This document shows positions 1 to 5,883 of a stretch of DNA of 11,597 bases, in pieces (position 1 is the stretch's first letter; each line of letters begins with the position of its first letter). Origin of the DNA: RYN-428 sp035648595. Lineage in GTDB: Bacteria > Planctomycetota > Phycisphaerae > Tepidisphaerales > Tepidisphaeraceae. The notes under the pieces are model-generated. The model ran no database searches, was not told the origin of the DNA, and saw nothing but the letters and a program-made list of their open reading frames with translations. Made by a program: the position numbers and the translations under genes. The stretch covers positions 1-11,597 of the forward strand of contig DASRLH010000135.1 of the NCBI GenBank assembly GCA_035648595.1, given 5' to 3'.

Positions 1-2
1 AC

Positions 3-602
3 TCCGCACCGCCCGGCTTATTCGGCGCCCGCCCCGGCCATGTCGTTCCTTCGCGGATGGTGACGGTGGGGATGTATCTGTTTCTTGCCGCACTGTTCAT
101 GCTGTTCGCGGCGGCCATGCTCGGGTACATCCTGGTGCGGACGGCGGCCAGCGAAAAAGTCGCCCTGGGCACGCTGCATTTTCCCGCCGCGCTGTGGATC
201 AGCACCGTATTGGTGGTGACGGCCAGCTTCACCATCCACCGGAGCCTGCAACTGCTCCATCGCGAACGGCAGGCGGGCTTCCGCAACTGGCTTGGGGTCA
301 CGCTGCTCCTGGCCATCGCGTTCGTCATCGTGCAGGCGCCGTCGATGGCGGTCCTCCTCTCCTCGCAAGCCAGCCTCAAAGGGCAACATCTCGCGCTCTA
401 CAGCCTGATTTTCGTGCTGGTGCTGGTGCATGCGATGCATGTGATCGGCGGCATCGCCGCCCTGTCCTGGACGAGCCGCCAGGCCCGCCGGCATGTTTAC
501 GATCACGAGCATTACGTGCCGATCCGCAACGTCGCCCTGTACTGGCATTTTCTGGATGCCGTCTGGCTGGTGATGTTCTTCACGTTCCTGGTTCTTGGCT
601 GA
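3..602 (+). CDS. Heme-copper oxidase subunit III (COX3 family), 5' end open
   Basis: This is the membrane subunit III of an aa3- or bo3-type terminal oxidase, which supports the catalytic subunit I in the respiratory chain. Counting from the ATG at 57, about five hydrophobic segments are visible (residues 3-27, 44-60, 79-98, 113-137, 158-180), matching the short five-helix bacterial form. The family signature YWHFLDAVW is at 162-170, HAMHVIGG at 125-132 and HYVPI at 152-156. The frame stays open from base 3, with GC-rich third positions, and the ATG at 57 has no Shine-Dalgarno. The true start is therefore probably upstream of the window; the ATG at 57 would give 181 residues. Other oxidase genes would be expected just outside the window. 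Cytochrome c and quinol oxidases cannot be separated from this subunit alone. Confidence 0.9.
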   Translation, partial: SAPPGLFGARPGHVVPSRMVTVGMYLFLAALFMLFAAAMLGYILVRTAASEKVALGTLHFPAALWISTVLVVTASFTIHRSLQLLHRERQAGFRNWLGVTLLLAIAFVIVQAPSMAVLLSSQASLKGQHLALYSLIFVLVLVHAMHVIGGIAALSWTSRQARRHVYDHEHYVPIRNVALYWHFLDAVWLVMFFTFLVLG

Positions 603-669
603 ACCGCCCAGTTACACCAATGCGTTCTCCGGTTTCACCAACTCCCTGAGCGTGACAAAAGGAATCTCA

Positions 670-805
670 CCACGGAGGCACGGAGACACTGAGGCGCTTA
701 ATTGTCTCGGGCGCGTCTCGAAGTCTCAAACGAACCAGCCAATTCGTTTTCTTGCCAAGCGGCACGTCGCCTTGAATGCGCCTCTGTGCTTCGGTGTCTC
801 CGTGG
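670..805. repeat. Long inverted repeat, 28-bp arms (CCACGGAG family)
   Basis: Arms at 670-697 and 778-805 are inverted copies matching at 23 of 28 positions, separated by 80 bases. The arm begins CCACGGAGGCACGGAGACAC. Purine-rich motifs of this kind recur between genes in planctomycete and related genomes as far as I recall. No gene is supported in the 410 bases from 603 to 1012; this repeat and two hairpins are what that stretch holds. No terminator with a T-tract is clear right after the oxidase gene. Confidence 0.75.
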
Positions 806-856
806 TTGTTTTCATTTTCAGATTGAGGATCCAGCAAGTTTTCCCGGCCAAACGAC

Positions 857-885
857 AAGAGCCGCCCCACACAAGGGCGGCTCTT
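857..885. terminator. Perfect 11-bp hairpin, possible terminator
   Basis: AAGAGCCGCCC at 857-867 pairs perfectly with GGGCGGCTCTT at 875-885 around a 7-base loop. It lies between the convergent ends of the oxidase gene (+) and the riboswitch-controlled small gene (-), so it could end transcription from either side. Neither side has a strong T-tract (TATC on plus, GTCGTTT on minus), so the terminator role is inferred from position and stem strength. Confidence 0.5.
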
Positions 886-961
886 ATCACAAAGGCTTGA
901 ACAAAAAGGGCGGCGTTTGGGGCGTGGCGGGATGGGGGAGATGTGGCCCCGGCCAACTGTT

Positions 962-984
962 TTTCCGCCGCGAACGGGCGGAAA
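962..984. terminator. 8-bp hairpin after the small gene, weak terminator candidate
   Basis: TTTCCGCC at 962-969 pairs with GGCGGAAA at 977-984 around a 7-base loop. It sits 28 bases past the stop codon of the minus-strand small gene. Plus-strand reading gives CTGCTCTTTT after the stem, and minus-strand reading gives AACAG. It is a structured element, but the T-tract is poor on the side where it would be most useful. Confidence 0.3.
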
Positions 985-1012
985 CTGCTCTTTTGCCGCT
1001 CACAGGGACTCG

Positions 1013-1231
1013 TTACGCTTCCTGGGCCGTCAAGGCCTCGGAACCCGAAAGCACCTCGGTAAGCGCCTGCTCAAGACGGCGTTTGGCCATGCGGATGTCG
1101 TATGAAGCGACACCGGTCCGGCGGCGGGCCGCCAGGCGGTCCATGCCGCCTGGGGTCAGCGCATCGTGAAGCGAGGCGTTAATGAGGCTTTCGACAGCCC
1201 GACGAAGCGTCTCGGCATGATTGCCTTCCAC
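1013..1231 (-). CDS. 72-aa small protein of unknown family, under a c-di-AMP riboswitch
   Basis: I do not recognise this family. The product starts MEGNHAETLRRAVESLINAS and ends in TAA at 1013-1015. The GTG at 1229-1231 is chosen because AAGGAGA at 1238-1244 lies six bases before it, the best Shine-Dalgarno in this region. An upstream in-frame GTG at 1387 would translate the riboswitch terminator hairpin and has no comparable ribosome site. The protein has no signal peptide or membrane segment. It is rich in Arg, Ala, Glu and Leu and looks mostly helical, with a basic middle (residues 30-52, including RLAARRR and MAKRRLEQAL) and an acidic tail. A small cytoplasmic helical or nucleic-acid-associated protein is possible, but that is only inference from composition. 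No second gene follows on this strand, so the riboswitch appears to serve this gene alone. Confidence 0.72.
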   Translation of the reverse strand: MEGNHAETLRRAVESLINASLHDALTPGGMDRLAARRRTGVASYDIRMAKRRLEQALTEVLSGSEALTAQEA

Positions 1232-1340
1232 GGAAACTCTCCTTGCGCCAGATGGGCGCCGTAGAATTGGCCAACCGCCGGTTGCCTTCCAAAGCAACAC
1301 ACCCTTTACAGGGGGACGCCGGCACGAGGCCAATAAGGAT
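1232..1340 (-). promoter_or_regulatory. Leader between riboswitch terminator and small gene, with SD
   Basis: This 109-base untranslated stretch links the terminator hairpin to the GTG start of the small gene. It contains the Shine-Dalgarno AAGGAGA (1238-1244) and several short self-complementary pieces, for example CCC TGTAAA GGG on the minus strand near 1300-1312. No promoter is evident within it, which fits expression by read-through from the riboswitch. Confidence 0.5.
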
Positions 1341-1380
1341 AAAAACCGAGGATCGAAACGCTTGAAGACAGCGTTGATCC
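1341..1380 (-). terminator. Intrinsic terminator forming the riboswitch expression platform
   Basis: On the minus strand GGATCAACGCT (1380-1370) pairs with AGCGTT-TC-GATCC (1362-1350), giving 11 base pairs with a 2-base bulge and a 7-base loop. TCGG and then TTTTTAT follow. The hairpin begins about ten bases after the riboswitch core ends. Binding of c-di-AMP would be expected to set whether this stem forms; known members of the class mostly turn expression off by termination. Confidence 0.7.
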
Positions 1381-1389
1381 CTTTCACAT

Positions 1390-1580
1390 GCCTGCGGAGT
1401 TAGCTGACGGGCTGGGAGTTGAAAGTCTCCCTCGGAATCCCAAGCCTCACACAAAGGCCGGAAATTCGATTAGCCCCTGTTCACCGCGATCCGGGGGCAC
1501 CAGATTCCGCGATGACGATACGCGCCACTTGGGCCGTATTGGGTTCTCCGCGCCTCCCCGGGGACGGGAAGGCTTAGGCG
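1390..1580 (-). ncRNA. c-di-AMP riboswitch (ydaO/yuaA class)
   Basis: Read on the minus strand, the conserved blocks of the ydaO/yuaA class appear in the right order over about 190 nt. They are GCCTAAGCC (1579-1571, the CGCTTAATC-like P1 side), GCGGAGAACCCA (1552-1541, like GCGGGGGACCCA), GGGGCTAATC (1477-1468, like GGGGTGAATC), a GGGAG/CTCCC stem at 1431-1413, and CCCGTCAGCTAACTCCGCAGGC in its expected 3' place (1411-1390, consensus CCGACAGCTAACCTCGTAAGC). GCCT and AGGC close the outer stem. The class binds cyclic di-AMP and controls potassium transport, cell-wall and osmotic-stress genes in other bacteria. Here it is followed by a terminator and then a 72-residue protein. The identification rests on remembered consensus, not on a covariance-model search. 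Confidence 0.87.
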
Positions 1581-1648
1581 GTCAAGCGAGAGCGAATTGT
1601 AGAGAACGTCAACGTCCTGTCAAGAAAATTCCGGCCCTTTTAACCATA

Positions 1649-1654
1649 ATTATA
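1649..1654 (-). promoter_or_regulatory. -10 box (TATAAT) for the riboswitch transcript
   Basis: A perfect TATAAT reads on the minus strand at 1654-1649 in a strongly AT-rich island within GC-rich DNA. Transcription would start near 1642, about 60 bases before the riboswitch core. The -35 region is weak: TTGCTT at 1673-1668 is too close, and the correctly spaced hexamer is ATTTTT. The same AT-rich island probably also carries the promoter of the divergent lipoprotein gene. Confidence 0.5.
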
Positions 1655-1740
1655 AGAAAAATTTGAGAAGCAAAAATAAGTTAAACCGGGCTCGTCGGGA
1701 AGTATTTGCAATGAATCGGCTTTTTCTGGAAAATGAATGC

Positions 1741-2397
1741 ATGAAGTTATTTACGCCCGCGCTGGTCCTGTTGGCTTGTTTCGTGCTTGCATCCTGCAGT
1801 CCAAAGCAGCCGGGCGTGAAGGCCGGCTCAATCTCGAAGAAAAAATACGAGGCCCCCGGCGACTTATTCACTATCGCAGTGCCCCAGGGAGAACATGTGA
1901 AGGCCAGGGACGCTGCCTCCGGGCCCGGCGCCGGGTTCATCAGCTTCCTGGACGATCTGGGCACGTTCTACCGCCTGCAATACTCCCCCGCCCGCGGCAC
2001 GCAGCGCGCCGAGCTTGGCGGCGAAGGCGCCGACGATGCCTACCGCAAGATTCTGAATGACGAAGTGGTGAACCCGATGCGATCGGATTCGCCGATCAGC
2101 ACCGTACTCGATGAAGAGGCGATCCAGTTTAACGGCCGTCCCGCGTACTTCGCGGTCATTCAACTGCCGGGCCGCGCAACCGTTTCGATTGATGATGGCC
2201 AGGGCAACTGGGTTCGCGGAGACGACGTGCGCGCCGTCCTGCTATTTACGCATGGCGATGAAGTCCTGACCGCCCTCCACTCCGAATCCCCCATCCGCCA
2301 GGCCGTCAGCCCCACCAGCGATTTTGAACGCATCGACCGGCTGCGCAAAGAAGTGATGGAGTTTGCGAAAACGATCGAGTTTAAGGAGAAAAGGTAG
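1741..2397 (+). CDS. Lipoprotein of unknown function
   Basis: The product is 218 residues from the ATG at 1741. It opens with a type II signal peptide (MKLFTPALVLLACFVLASC), lipobox LASC and lipidated Cys19, so the mature protein is anchored to a membrane facing the periplasm. Mature residues 35-215 look like one alpha/beta domain: YEAPGDLFTIAVP near 36-48, ISFLDDLGTFYRLQYSP at 67-83, NGRPAYFAVIQLPG at 131-144, VRAVLLFTHGDEVLTAL at 163-179, and a closing helix and strand EVMEFAKTIEF at 204-214. This order of strands with a terminal helix resembles PsbP/Mog1-like domains, but only loosely. In-frame ATGs at 1663 and 1711 would put extra residues before the signal peptide; 1711 has a modest GGGAAG upstream. 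The divergent neighbour is the riboswitch unit, and a fold-back repeat starts 21 bases after the stop. Confidence 0.8.
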   Translation: MKLFTPALVLLACFVLASCSPKQPGVKAGSISKKKYEAPGDLFTIAVPQGEHVKARDAASGPGAGFISFLDDLGTFYRLQYSPARGTQRAELGGEGADDAYRKILNDEVVNPMRSDSPISTVLDEEAIQFNGRPAYFAVIQLPGRATVSIDDGQGNWVRGDDVRAVLLFTHGDEVLTALHSESPIRQAVSPTSDFERIDRLRKEVMEFAKTIEFKEKR

Positions 2398-2418
2398 CCT
2401 GGGGGCTACGCTCCACGA

Positions 2419-2619
2419 CCAAGTGACGGTTGAAAATCCGAAATCCGAAGCACAAGGGCACAAAATCCGAAATCCGAAGCACGAAATCCGAAACAAATCC
2501 AAAAGCAAGAAAGCGGAAAATTCAAAGGGCGCGTTCCGAAGGCGTTTTTTGAGTTTTCTTCCTTTGAATTTTGAGATTGTTTCGGATTTCGTGCTTCGGA
2601 TTTCGGATTTCCACGTCAC
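2419..2619. repeat. Fold-back repeat, copy 1 (AAATCCGAAATCCGAAGCAC family)
   Basis: Perfect 34-bp inverted arms lie at 2463-2496 and 2577-2610. Inside them a second pair matches over 12 bases (2517-2528 with 2561-2572). The left end reads CCAAGTGACGGTTGAAAATC and is followed by a short duplication of the ATCCGAAATCCGAAGCAC motif. The right end carries the matching CGTCAC. The TGA of the minus-strand kinase-like gene (2616-2618) lies within this outer end. The transcript would fold into a very long hairpin between the two convergent genes. Confidence 0.9.
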
Positions 2620-3605
2620 GCTGCCTCGGAATGCTCCTCACCGGGGGCGTGAACCGTATACCGAAGTGAGTTCAGCAGCGCCAGCAGGTCCTTGGGGTTC
2701 CGCGACAATTGCAATTCATAGCATCGGCACCCCTGGGCCAAGCGCGAAGGAAGCTGGCTGCTTCGGCGGTTGGGATGCAGCTCCAGGATCGGCCAGGCAC
2801 GGCGCAGCACGTTGATGGCGGCGCCGGACTCGCACTGCCGCAGATGCGCCTTGGGCCGCCGGCCCGGCTCGGCTACCAGCACCGCATCGCAGAAGGCATG
2901 GTTTTGCCAGGAACCCGGCGACTCAGCCGTCACGTCGAAGCAGCTTTCCTGATCGCTCATGGTCGAACGCAATCGCGGCACGGTGGCGCGATCGATGCGG
3001 CCGGGCAGATGCAGCAGGGCCAGCCGGCCATCCTCCTCGCGCACGCCCGTCCAGCGCTGTCCGATAATCTTAAATCCCGCGGCGATCATGCCGGTGAGTT
3101 CGGGCTCTATGCCGAACGGGCAGATCAGCAGAACGGCGAATCCGTCGCGCACCGCCGACACCGCCGGCAGCAGATGCAGCCCGCGCGCCCGCAGCAACTG
3201 CGCCATCGGCCAAAGCACCGCCAACTCCGCGACGCGAAGCATATCGAGCTTGGGCTGGGGCACAACCCAGCTTCGCCATTGTCCCTTGAGAATGTTGATT
3301 TCGCTCATCCCCCAGCGATCGTCCACCAGCCAGAATCGCTCGTCCTCCTCGTAGACGTCCATCATGTCCGGCGTGCGGCCCGCATGCCGGGCCGAGGAGG
3401 ACAGGCAGCGCAGCACCTCCGCCTGCTCGTAGGGGCGGACCGACCCGGCGGTGGCCCCGAATCCATCGGGCCATCCGGGCACCGCGAACGCGCCCAGCAG
3501 AAGGTCCAGCGCCGGCGCCAAGGCCGGCACCGTGCAGTCCAGTTCCACGACCGGGCCGTGGACGGCCAGTTTCCTTCGGGCAATTGGGGTGCTCGTGTCG
3601 CCCAT
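2616..3605 (-). CDS. HPr-kinase-like protein with degenerate P-loop
   Basis: This 329-residue protein starts at an ATG with an excellent Shine-Dalgarno (AGGAGGT at 3610-3616). Its middle follows the HprK-related kinase pattern: GLHLLPAVSAVRDGFAVLLICPF at 142-164 (family: hydrophobic strand, His-Ala-Ala, DGxAxLL, P-loop), GFKIIGQRWTGV at 177-188 (family GxxLLGDDWxxV), and LLHLPGRID at 197-205. At the position of the nucleotide-binding GxSGxGKST it has CPFGIEPEL, and the acidic pair after it is QR. ATP-dependent kinase activity is therefore unlikely. The N-terminal half (residues 1-135) has a wall of aromatic and acidic residues (YEEDERFWLVDDRWGM, 85-100) as in the lead domain of this family. 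It may be a binding or scaffold pseudokinase. Family assignment is from remembered patterns, and no HPr or PTS gene is nearby. Confidence 0.65.
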   Translation of the reverse strand: MGDTSTPIARRKLAVHGPVVELDCTVPALAPALDLLLGAFAVPGWPDGFGATAGSVRPYEQAEVLRCLSSSARHAGRTPDMMDVYEEDERFWLVDDRWGMSEINILKGQWRSWVVPQPKLDMLRVAELAVLWPMAQLLRARGLHLLPAVSAVRDGFAVLLICPFGIEPELTGMIAAGFKIIGQRWTGVREEDGRLALLHLPGRIDRATVPRLRSTMSDQESCFDVTAESPGSWQNHAFCDAVLVAEPGRRPKAHLRQCESGAAINVLRRAWPILELHPNRRSSQLPSRLAQGCRCYELQLSRNPKDLLALLNSLRYTVHAPGEEHSEAA

Positions 3606-3765
3606 CCGAACCTCCTCGCCGCCGATAATTCCGCCTTCGGGACTATCGGGCCAATGAGGCCAATGTCTGTAGGAGAGGCAACTTCGCGTTGTCCCTGGAT
3701 GACAAAACCAAGGGGTGTCAGTCCCGGAAATCGGCCACCTTCATCGTGACACGGGCGTCCCGCCC

Positions 3766-3793
3766 TTGCCGGCGCGATAACGGGTGTTAGTAT
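3766..3793 (+). promoter_or_regulatory. Promoter giving a near-leaderless transcript
   Basis: TTGCCG at 3766-3771 and TAGTAT at 3788-3793 are 16 bases apart. The -10 box ends nine bases before the ATG at 3803, so the RNA would begin at or within a few bases of the start codon. No Shine-Dalgarno is present before this ATG, in agreement. Confidence 0.45.
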
Positions 3794-3802
3794 GCAATAC
3801 CC

Positions 3803-4570
3803 ATGAACGATGCGCCGGCACAACTTCATTATGCGCCGCGCGCGGCCAACGGCCGGCGTCTGATTTTCAGGACGGCGCTGCTAGGATGCGTGTTGGTCCT
3901 CGGGCTCATCGCCTGGCGGTATTGGCCGGCGGTGGACCATCGCGTCCGGCTGCTTTACTGGCAGCGGAAGGCGATGGCGTATACGGAGCCCTCCAATTCA
4001 ATTGTCATGGATAATTACCCGACAAGCGGACAAGAAACTGGAGGAAAATCTTCAGATTGGGTGTTTGTGTCCAATCGGAATTTGTCACAATATTCTCCAG
4101 GGAACTCCACGCCGGCCCTCTCACATCCGCTTAGAATGCACTTTGCCCGCCCGTGGCGAGAGTTTTATGGATTGTACGCGCCCCCCGGACGCAAGGCTGG
4201 TGCAGTATTGTTTTTGCACGAGCGGAGCGTGCTGGGCGGCAAGCCGCGATTGGTGGCAGTGGATGGGCGGGTCTTTGGCGGCACTACAGTCGCGACTTGG
4301 GCCACCGTCTTTCGCCCTGGCTCGCTCCATCGCGCGCCGGTCGAGACTGGTCATTCGAACCCCATCCTCTTAATGACGGAAAAACGCGTCCAAATATACG
4401 CTGGCCTACCCGACCCCACCGATCCATCGCATTTCACCATCGCATACACGCTGAACGGCAACATTGGGAGAATTGATGGCTGGCTCGATCACAATGATAA
4501 GGTAACGCTGATTAGGACATTCCCCGCCGCTACCCCGCCGGCTCAAGTGTCCGCGGCACGATCTCCGTAA
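3803..4570 (+). CDS. Single-pass membrane protein of unknown function
   Basis: I do not recognise the family of this 255-residue protein. It has a short basic cytoplasmic N-terminus (to R23), one membrane helix at about 23-38 (RTALLGCVLVLGLIAW) and a long soluble part outside. The soluble part starts with a helical stretch (VDHRVRLLYWQRKAMAY, 44-60) and continues with mostly beta sequence, including GAVLFLHERSVLGGKPRLVAVDGRVF at 133-158, RVQIYAGLPDPTDPSHFTIAYTLNG and a WLDHNDKVTLIRTFP end. Membrane-anchored extracytoplasmic proteins of this style are common in planctomycetes. No enzyme motif is visible. The C-terminal 41 bases overlap the 3' end of the convergent transporter gene. The promoter sits directly before the ATG and suggests leaderless translation. 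Confidence 0.7.
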   Translation: MNDAPAQLHYAPRAANGRRLIFRTALLGCVLVLGLIAWRYWPAVDHRVRLLYWQRKAMAYTEPSNSIVMDNYPTSGQETGGKSSDWVFVSNRNLSQYSPGNSTPALSHPLRMHFARPWREFYGLYAPPGRKAGAVLFLHERSVLGGKPRLVAVDGRVFGGTTVATWATVFRPGSLHRAPVETGHSNPILLMTEKRVQIYAGLPDPTDPSHFTIAYTLNGNIGRIDGWLDHNDKVTLIRTFPAATPPAQVSAARSP

Positions 4571-5852
4571 ACGCTTCCACCGCCTCCCCCTGCACCGCGC
4601 CCAATCGGGCGATGATCGGCGTGCTGAGGGCCGCGAACGCCATCATCGCCCCCAGCGTCGCGAACGGAGCAAGATACGGCAGTTGGCGCAAGGCGCGCGG
4701 GCCCATCAGATCCGTCCACAACCCCATCGCCCACGGGCTAAGTCCCGCGAACGTGCCGGCCAGTGTGAGAAACAACCCGACCACCCGCCCGCGCACGTTG
4801 GCCGGCACGCGCTCAAGCATGGCGGCGTCGCTCATGGCGTAGCTGCCCAATTGCAGCGCCTGAAACGCACATAGCACCGCCAGCACGGGCCCCCTGCCAT
4901 GCACCAGCGGGACCAGCGAGATGGCCGCGCCCGCGGCGACCATCACCGCCGCCAGCGCCGGCAGCCGCCGCCGGCCCGGCGTCAGCCAGACCGCCAGCGG
5001 GTTGGCCGCCACGCCCATCAGCATCATCGTGCCGACGATCAGCCCCGTGCGCTTGACGTCCAGGCCCATCGCTTTTTGCAGATAAATGCTGGCCAGAGAG
5101 AGCGAGGCCACGCCCGCGAAATCCCGGCACCCCAGCACCGCCGCGATCGCCAGCACGCATCGGCGGCGCTGCCGGCCCAGCGGCGGGTGCTCAATCCTGG
5201 CGCGATTGACAGCGCCGGTTGCCGCGGCACCGGTTGCCGCGCCGCGCGTCGCGGGCCGCGCTTCCCGGGCCAGCAGGAGGAATAATACGCCAAACGCGAG
5301 CCCCGCCAGCCCCAGTTCAACGCACGGCCGCTGCCAGTTGGCCACCCGCATGAAATGCCAGTGCGCGGTTTGAGCCCGCCAGCCAGCATATTGCGGGCCG
5401 GCGAAAAAGCCGATCCCCGAGCCGATGCTCAACAACCCGATCGCCATGCCCGGCGATTTTGGAAAATGCTCGGGCACCAGCGCGTTGGCCGCCGGATGAA
5501 AGACCGTTCCGCCGATTCCCGCCAGCACCGCCAGCAGCAGCACGACATCGTAGCTTCGCGTCAATCCCATCAGCCCGATGGCCGCCGCGTTCACGATCAG
5601 GCCCAGGCCCAGCATCGCCTTGCGGTTCACGCGATCGGCCATCACCCCCGCGCCGTAGCTGAGGATCGCGTAGACCAGCCCATACACCGTGACAATCAGC
5701 GTGGACCACTTGTCGCCCGGCAGCCGTAAATCCCGCGCGATCATCAAATACAACGGCACCAGCATCGCCCCATACGCATGCGTGAACGCATGCAGCAGAG
5801 TCGACAAAACAAGCGTGATCGTCGCGTTGATACCTGCGGCGCGGCTGGACAT
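4530..5852 (-). CDS. MFS transporter, Fsr (fosmidomycin-resistance)-like
   Basis: This is a 440-residue inner-membrane carrier with the twelve hydrophobic segments of the major facilitator superfamily and a hydrophilic central loop at about 195-232 (Ala/Arg-rich, between helices 6 and 7). MFS motif A is present after helix 2 as GVMADRVNRKAMLGLG (69-84). The pairs LLHAFTHAYGAMLVPLY (19-35) and GGTVFHPAANALVPEHFP (114-131) are typical of the Fsr group of drug or small-molecule exporters, where such His residues and FHP recur. The substrate cannot be read from sequence. The second half repeats the fold (LIVGTMMLMGVAANPLAVWL, RVPANVRGRVVGLFLTLAGT). TATAAT ends eight bases before the ATG, so the mRNA is probably leaderless. 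The last 41 bases overlap the end of the convergent membrane-protein gene. Confidence 0.88.
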   Translation of the reverse strand: MSSRAAGINATITLVLSTLLHAFTHAYGAMLVPLYLMIARDLRLPGDKWSTLIVTVYGLVYAILSYGAGVMADRVNRKAMLGLGLIVNAAAIGLMGLTRSYDVVLLLAVLAGIGGTVFHPAANALVPEHFPKSPGMAIGLLSIGSGIGFFAGPQYAGWRAQTAHWHFMRVANWQRPCVELGLAGLAFGVLFLLLAREARPATRGAATGAAATGAVNRARIEHPPLGRQRRRCVLAIAAVLGCRDFAGVASLSLASIYLQKAMGLDVKRTGLIVGTMMLMGVAANPLAVWLTPGRRRLPALAAVMVAAGAAISLVPLVHGRGPVLAVLCAFQALQLGSYAMSDAAMLERVPANVRGRVVGLFLTLAGTFAGLSPWAMGLWTDLMGPRALRQLPYLAPFATLGAMMAFAALSTPIIARLGAVQGEAVEAFTEIVPRTLEPAG

Positions 5853-5860
5853 AAGCCGGG

Positions 5861-5866
5861 ATTATA
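5861..5866 (-). promoter_or_regulatory. -10 box TATAAT directly before the MFS start codon
   Basis: A perfect TATAAT reads on the minus strand at 5866-5861, leaving eight bases (CCCGGCTT with no Shine-Dalgarno) before the ATG at 5852. Transcription from this box would begin at or next to the start codon. No good -35 hexamer is visible at the usual distance. Confidence 0.5.
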
Positions 5867-5883
5867 GGAAATAACCGTGGTTG

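Noticed and set aside
595..900. Small open frames on both strands after the oxidase gene
   Set aside because: They cross the inverted repeat and hairpin, have no ribosome site, and their translations are of low complexity.
1013..1387. 124-codon form of the small gene starting at GTG 1387
   Set aside because: The extra 52 codons run through the terminator hairpin and leader; the strong Shine-Dalgarno lies before the GTG at 1231.
1380..1600. TPP, SAM or cobalamin riboswitch on the plus strand
   Set aside because: The conserved cores of those classes are absent; the GTTAGCTGACGGG block makes sense only as the reverse complement of the ydaO 3' core.
2709..3749. Open frame of 346 codons on the plus strand
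   Set aside because: It is antisense to the kinase-like gene, has a low-complexity Arg/Gln/His-rich translation, and lacks a ribosome site.
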